Below are positions 5,320 through 9,063 of a stretch of 9,063 nt of DNA, piece by piece. Under the pieces are notes generated by a model. The model saw nothing but the letters and a program-made list of their open reading frames with translations. It did no database searches and was not told where the DNA came from. The translations under genes were made by a program, and so were the position numbers. The stretch's first letter is position 1, and the number at the start of each line of letters is the position of its first letter. The stretch comes from Candidatus Zhuqueibacterota bacterium (lineage in GTDB: Bacteria > Zhuqueibacterota > Zhuqueibacteria > Oceanimicrobiales > Oceanimicrobiaceae): the NCBI GenBank assembly GCA_011775825.1, contig JAABYK010000478.1:15104-24166 (forward strand). The letters are read 5' to 3'.

Positions 5320-7086
5320 ATGGCAGAAAACTCAAATAACAAGAAGGACAAAAAGCCAGCCCTGACAACACTGCGCTACGCATTTTGGAACATCGTGTGG
5401 CCGAGGCGACGTCTGCTTCTGGTCGGCCTGGTTTTGATCATCCTCAATCGTTTGGCCGGATTGGTGCTGCCGGGCGCAAGCAAGTTTCTCGTCGATGAAG
5501 TTATCGCTGAGGGCGACGTTGGTATGCTCAAATTGCTGCTCCTGGCCGTGGGCGGGGCCGTCCTCGTGCAGTCCGTCACTTCGTTTGCGCTGACCCGACT
5601 GCTCAGCGTCGAAGCCCAGCATTTGATTTCAATACTGCGTGCAAAAGTTCAGCAGCACATCATCTATCTGCCGGTGCAGTATTTCGACAACACAAAATCG
5701 GGCGAACTGGTTTCCCGGATCATGACGGACGTGGAGGGGGTGCGCAACCTGGTCGGCACCGGACTCGTGCAGCTTTTCGGCGGCATCCTGACTTCGGTAC
5801 TGGCGCTGATTATTTTAATCAACATCAATGCTCTGCTGACGCTGTATGTTCTCCTGCCGCTTGTGTTTTTTGGACTCATCACTTTGAAGGCGTTCGGTTA
5901 TATCCGGCCGATTTTTCGGGAGCGAGGAAAAATCAATGCAGACGTGACCGGTCGTTTGACCGAATCACTCGGAGGCATTCGCGTCGTGAAAGGATTTCAT
6001 GCCGAGCAGCATGAAATAAACGTGTTCAAACAAGGCGTACAGCGACTTTTTGAGAATGTGAAAAAATCACTGACCGCGACGAGTCTGGTGACGAGTTCGG
6101 CAACGCTGCTGATGGGGCTGGCGAGCGTGGGCATCATGTGGATTGGCGGAACCATGATTTTGGAAGGCAACATGACCGTCGGCGATCTCCTCGCGTTCAT
6201 TCTGTATCTGGGGTTTCTTATTGCGCCCATCGTGCAAATGAGCAACATCGGTAGTCAAATCACCGAGGCGTTCGCAGGCCTGGATCGCACGGAAGAAATC
6301 ATGAACGTGGCCAAAGAGAACGAAGATCACACCCGGACCATCGTTCTCAACAGCTTCAACGGCGACTTCAAGTTTGAGGATGTGATATTTGCCTATGAAG
6401 AAGGCAACGATGTTTTGAAGAACATAAGCTTCGAAGCTCCGGCAGGCACGATGACGGCCCTGGTCGGCAGTTCCGGTTCCGGTAAAACCACCATTGCCGG
6501 GTTGGCCGCGTCATTTCTGACCCCAAGACAGGGCACGGTTCGAGTGGATGGCATCGATCTCTCTAAAGTTACATTAGATAGCTATCGCAGCCTCCTTGGT
6601 GTGGTTTTGCAAGACGATTTTCTGTATGAAGGCACGATCCGCGAGAACATTCTATTCAGCAGTCCGAAGGCAAGCGAGGCGCAATTGCTTGAAGCCGTGG
6701 AGGCCGCGCATGTGAAGGAATTCGCCAACCGCTTTGAACGCGGCCTGGATACGCTCATCGGCGAACGGGGCGTCAAACTTTCGGGAGGGCAACGACAGCG
6801 CGTTGCCATTGCTCGTGCCATCCTGGCCGATCCAAAGGTTCTCATTCTGGACGAAGCCACATCCAATCTTGATACCGAAAGCGAACTTTACATTCAGGAA
6901 AGTCTGGCACAACTCATGACGGGGCGCACGACCTTTGTCATTGCACACCGTCTGAGCACCATCCGCCGCGCCGATCAGATTCTGGTCATCGAGGATGGCG
7001 AAATTTTGGACCGCGGAACGCACGACGAGTTGATAGAAAAGCGAGGGCGGTATTATCAGTTGTATACGTATCAGGCGAGGATTTGA
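5320..7086 (+). CDS. ABC exporter half-transporter (fused membrane and ATPase domains)
   Basis: A complete 588-residue type IV exporter subunit, expected to work as a homodimer or heterodimer in the inner membrane. The membrane domain spans about residues 30-320 with six helices (first VGLVLIILNRLAGLVL, last LLAFILYLGFLIAPIV) and the usual FDNTKSGELVSRIMTDVEGVR loop. The ATPase domain follows, with Walker A GSSGSGKT (383-390), Q-loop VVLQDDFL, signature LSGGQ (487-491), Walker B LILDEA (508-513, catalytic Glu512) and switch His543 in IAHRLS. All catalytic residues are present. Relatives such as MsbA and LmrA/BmrA export lipids or drugs; the substrate cannot be told here. The N-terminus is short and polar (MAENSNNKKDKK). 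The ribosome binding site is weak. It is divergent from the S9 peptidase and no partner half-transporter adjoins it. Confidence 0.95.
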   Translation: MAENSNNKKDKKPALTTLRYAFWNIVWPRRRLLLVGLVLIILNRLAGLVLPGASKFLVDEVIAEGDVGMLKLLLLAVGGAVLVQSVTSFALTRLLSVEAQHLISILRAKVQQHIIYLPVQYFDNTKSGELVSRIMTDVEGVRNLVGTGLVQLFGGILTSVLALIILININALLTLYVLLPLVFFGLITLKAFGYIRPIFRERGKINADVTGRLTESLGGIRVVKGFHAEQHEINVFKQGVQRLFENVKKSLTATSLVTSSATLLMGLASVGIMWIGGTMILEGNMTVGDLLAFILYLGFLIAPIVQMSNIGSQITEAFAGLDRTEEIMNVAKENEDHTRTIVLNSFNGDFKFEDVIFAYEEGNDVLKNISFEAPAGTMTALVGSSGSGKTTIAGLAASFLTPRQGTVRVDGIDLSKVTLDSYRSLLGVVLQDDFLYEGTIRENILFSSPKASEAQLLEAVEAAHVKEFANRFERGLDTLIGERGVKLSGGQRQRVAIARAILADPKVLILDEATSNLDTESELYIQESLAQLMTGRTTFVIAHRLSTIRRADQILVIEDGEILDRGTHDELIEKRGRYYQLYTYQARI

Positions 7087-7379
7087 TTCGTAAAGCATTT
7101 TATGATGTTCTGTCTGTGCTTAAATCACGAGATTCCGACACAAAGGATTACCGGAAATGACACTAAATTTCTCGCAGTTATTTTGTGAAGATCCTATTTT
7201 TGGTACTGTATGCATGTAGTTTTGCATATGGTGTCACTATTTGTTCATATCTTACCTACCCTAACTTGCATCCTGATTCCTTAGAGTATTGTCAGTCAGC
7301 GGATCGAGGGCTGAAATGATAGCGATCAAAACAAGTCGGTATAAATGTTTTGAGAGACTCTCTGTTCTCAGTTAAACAC
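7087..7379. other. Intergenic stretch with no gene seen
   Basis: These 293 bases separate the ABC exporter from the PqqB-like lipoprotein. They are moderately AT-rich. Only very short ORFs are present, such as a 16-codon one from about 7157. No convincing terminator hairpin with a T-run and no RNA gene was recognised. Confidence 0.5.
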
Positions 7380-8339
7380 ATGATGGCCAATTTGCTACGA
7401 ACAAGATTGTCCGTTCTTTTACTCATGTTTGCTTTTCAATCGTGTGAACAGAGCCCTAAAATGACCTCTGGGAAAAACCCATTTCTCATTGTGCTTGGGA
7501 TTGCGCAAGATGGCGGGGTACCCCAGGCTGGCACCAAGCAACATCCCGGCTGGCAGCACTCCGAGTTCAGACGCCACGTGGTTTGTCTCGGACTTGTCGA
7601 TCCGCAATCTTCACAACGTTGGATGTTCGAAGCGACGCCGGATTTTAGAGAGCAATTGCACATGCTCGACCAGGTTGCGCCCGTTGAAACGAGTCCCGGG
7701 TTGAACGGCGGTTTTCTCACTCACGCACACATCGGTCACTACACGGGTCTCATGTTTCTCGGCCACGAGTCCCTGGGCGCAAAGGATGTGCCGGTCTTTG
7801 CCATGCCGCGCCTGCGCGAATACTTGAGCACAAACGGACCGTGGCATCAGCTTGTGCGTTACCACAACATTGCCCTCGAGCCGTTGAGCGCTGGCAAGCC
7901 TGTGCAACTAAATGGACGACTGACCGTGACGCCCTTTCTGGTGCCGCATCGGCAGGAATACTCGGAAGTCGTGGGCTACCGCATTAAAGGACCGAGCCAT
8001 TCGGCGCTCTTTATTCCGGACATCGATAGCTGGGAGGAATGGGATGCTCAGGGCACACGCATTGAAGACGAAATTGCCAAAGTCGAGGTGGCCTATCTGG
8101 ACGGCACGTTCTACGCCGATGGCGAAATTCCCGGCCGCGACATGTCGGGCTTCCCACATCCGTTTATTACGCATAGCATGGAGCGCTTTCGCGACTTGCC
8201 GCCCGAGGAACGCGCAAAAGTACGATTCATCCATCTCAATCACACCAACCCGGCGCTGTGGTCGGACAGCGAAGCTCGCAAAACCATCGAGCAAAACGGC
8301 TTTCGGGTGGCGGAGGAAATGGAACGCATTCAGCTTTGA
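7380..8339 (+). CDS. PqqB-like metallo-beta-lactamase fold protein, predicted lipoprotein
   Basis: A 319-residue protein with an N-terminal lipoprotein-like signal (LSVLLLMFAFQSC, lipid-bearing Cys22 expected), then a metallo-beta-lactamase fold. Early strands carry LIVLGIAQDGGVPQAG, a pattern of the PqqB family. The metal motif is THAHIGHYTGL with His115, His117 and His120; the usual Asp of HxHxDH is Gly here. Further probable ligands are His190 (VPHRQEYS), Asp214 and Asp216 (IPDIDSW) and His288 (HLNHTNP). PqqB is an iron-dependent hydroxylase of PQQ synthesis, but no other pqq gene is visible, and an outer-envelope location would be odd for that job. A hydrolase or oxidase of unknown substrate is safer. 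The frame opens earlier with TTG at 7350; ATG at 7380 gives a cleaner signal and an ATG at 7383 is equally possible. Confidence 0.85.
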   Translation: MMANLLRTRLSVLLLMFAFQSCEQSPKMTSGKNPFLIVLGIAQDGGVPQAGTKQHPGWQHSEFRRHVVCLGLVDPQSSQRWMFEATPDFREQLHMLDQVAPVETSPGLNGGFLTHAHIGHYTGLMFLGHESLGAKDVPVFAMPRLREYLSTNGPWHQLVRYHNIALEPLSAGKPVQLNGRLTVTPFLVPHRQEYSEVVGYRIKGPSHSALFIPDIDSWEEWDAQGTRIEDEIAKVEVAYLDGTFYADGEIPGRDMSGFPHPFITHSMERFRDLPPEERAKVRFIHLNHTNPALWSDSEARKTIEQNGFRVAEEMERIQL

Positions 8340-8467
8340 GTCAACTCTGATGCTGTTCCAACGCAGTCTCCGAATGTGTTTTGTTGGGGGGAATCCCGCT
8401 AAGACGCCTATGCAGCCCAACCTGGAAACCAAAGCCTAAAATGAACTGACACGACTCGATTTTCCCT

Positions 8468-8496
8468 TTGCACAAGTCCTACTCGATTGTTATTTT
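8468..8496 (+). promoter_or_regulatory. Possible sigma-70 promoter of methyltransferase
   Basis: TTGCAC (8468-8473) and TATTTT (8491-8496) are separated by 17 bases. Transcription would begin near 8503, about 29 bases before the methyltransferase ATG. This supports separate expression from the lipoprotein gene ending at 8339. Confidence 0.35.
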
Positions 8497-8531
8497 CTTA
8501 TTTCAAATAGTTTCAAAACAGAGATCCCGTC

Positions 8532-9063
8532 ATGCCCAAGTCCATCGAATACGCTCACATTGCAGATATTTACGACACGTTTGTCACGACCGATCTCGAC
8601 GTCTCTCTCTTTGTCAATGAAGCACAGAAAAGCCACGGCGACGTACTCGAGTTGATGTCCGGTACGGGCCGGGTCTCCATCCCGCTCATCGAAGCGGGCG
8701 TGCGTCTGACGTGTGTGGACCACTCACCGGAGATGCTGAACGTCCTCCGAAAAAAACTTGACCAGCACCGGCTCTCAGCTTCGCTGCATGAAATGGATGT
8801 TCGGCATTTGGATCTGAATAAGAAATTCGAACTCATCATTCTTCCGTTTCATTCATTTTCCGAACTGGTCTCAGAATCGGATCAGCAGCAGGCGTTGGGT
8901 GCAATCTATGACCACCTGTCGGAAACCGGCCGGTTCATTTGCACGCTGCACAATCCACGTGTGCGGCTAAAATCCGTCGATGGCCGATTACATTTAAGGG
9001 GCAAATATGATATGGATGGTGGTGAGGGCAAGCTACTATTCTGGATGTCGGAAACGTACCATC
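8532..9063 (+). CDS. Class I SAM-dependent methyltransferase, 3' end outside window
   Basis: The first 177 residues of a Rossmann-type methyltransferase; the end lies beyond the right edge. It begins MPKSIEYAHIADIYDTFV, with the A-x-x-YD pattern common before the fold. Motif I is VLELMSGTGRVSIPLIEAG (about residues 38-56), binding S-adenosylmethionine. The acidic residue after strand 2 is in VDHSPEML (about 62-69), a DVRHLDL segment marks the adenine side, and LIILPFHSFSEL is the motif IV region. The C-terminal part seen resembles the beta-rich insert of small-molecule methyltransferases (LHLRGKYDMDGGEGKLLFWMSETYH). The acceptor is unknown. The ATG at 8532 gives the natural N-terminus; the ribosome binding site is weak. 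Confidence 0.9.
   Translation, partial: MPKSIEYAHIADIYDTFVTTDLDVSLFVNEAQKSHGDVLELMSGTGRVSIPLIEAGVRLTCVDHSPEMLNVLRKKLDQHRLSASLHEMDVRHLDLNKKFELIILPFHSFSELVSESDQQQALGAIYDHLSETGRFICTLHNPRVRLKSVDGRLHLRGKYDMDGGEGKLLFWMSETYH

Noticed and set aside
8350..8439. Forward ORF of 29 codons after the lipoprotein gene
   Set aside because: It is the tail of a shadow frame with no ribosome binding site or homology pattern.

Overview
This is chromosomal-type bacterial DNA carrying parts or all of ten protein genes. No rRNA, tRNA, CRISPR array or transposase was seen. The gene families point to an environmental Gram-negative, possibly of the Bacteroidota/Calditrichota (FCB) or Acidobacteriota type. They are a PadR regulator joined to an FtsX-type permease with a soluble prefix domain, an exported S9 peptidase and a predicted lipoprotein of PqqB-like metallo-beta-lactamase fold. 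The phylum is an inference from family content only. Most genes look to be of middling GC, but about 2360-3060 is clearly AT-rich.

Left part (1-1565). A minus-strand pair reads off the left edge: a PadR regulator (430-765) whose stop overlaps by one base the start of an ABC transporter permease (1-430, incomplete). A plus-strand 46-residue single-pass membrane protein (1047-1187) follows, with a perfect 18-bp palindrome just after its stop. A minus-strand GlsB/YeaQ-type membrane protein lies at 1320-1565. The stretch 1566-1909 has no gene and holds an imperfect inverted repeat of about 160 bp.

Middle part (1910-5115, all minus strand). An S9 peptidase with a signal peptide (3139-5115) lies upstream of a compact three-gene unit: PIN-domain toxin (2612-3034), ribbon-helix-helix antitoxin (2359-2619) and MOSC-domain protein (1910-2359). 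These three overlap by 8 bp and 1 bp and so are probably translated together. The toxin-antitoxin pair is AT-rich and the MOSC gene is not, suggesting an acquired module placed in front of a resident gene. A TTGACA box and a GCATATA/TATATGC inverted repeat precede the toxin, whose N-terminal reading frame looks disturbed.

Right part (5320-9063, plus strand). A complete ABC exporter half-transporter (5320-7086) is transcribed divergently from the peptidase. It is followed by the PqqB-like lipoprotein (7380-8339) and a class I SAM-dependent methyltransferase cut by the right edge (8532-9063). The gaps of 293 and 192 bases make a single tight operon unlikely.

The most informative points are the toxin-antitoxin-MOSC operon with its possible frameshift and operator, the short membrane protein with its palindrome, and the intergenic inverted repeat. 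None amounts to a clearly new multi-gene system on the sequence alone.
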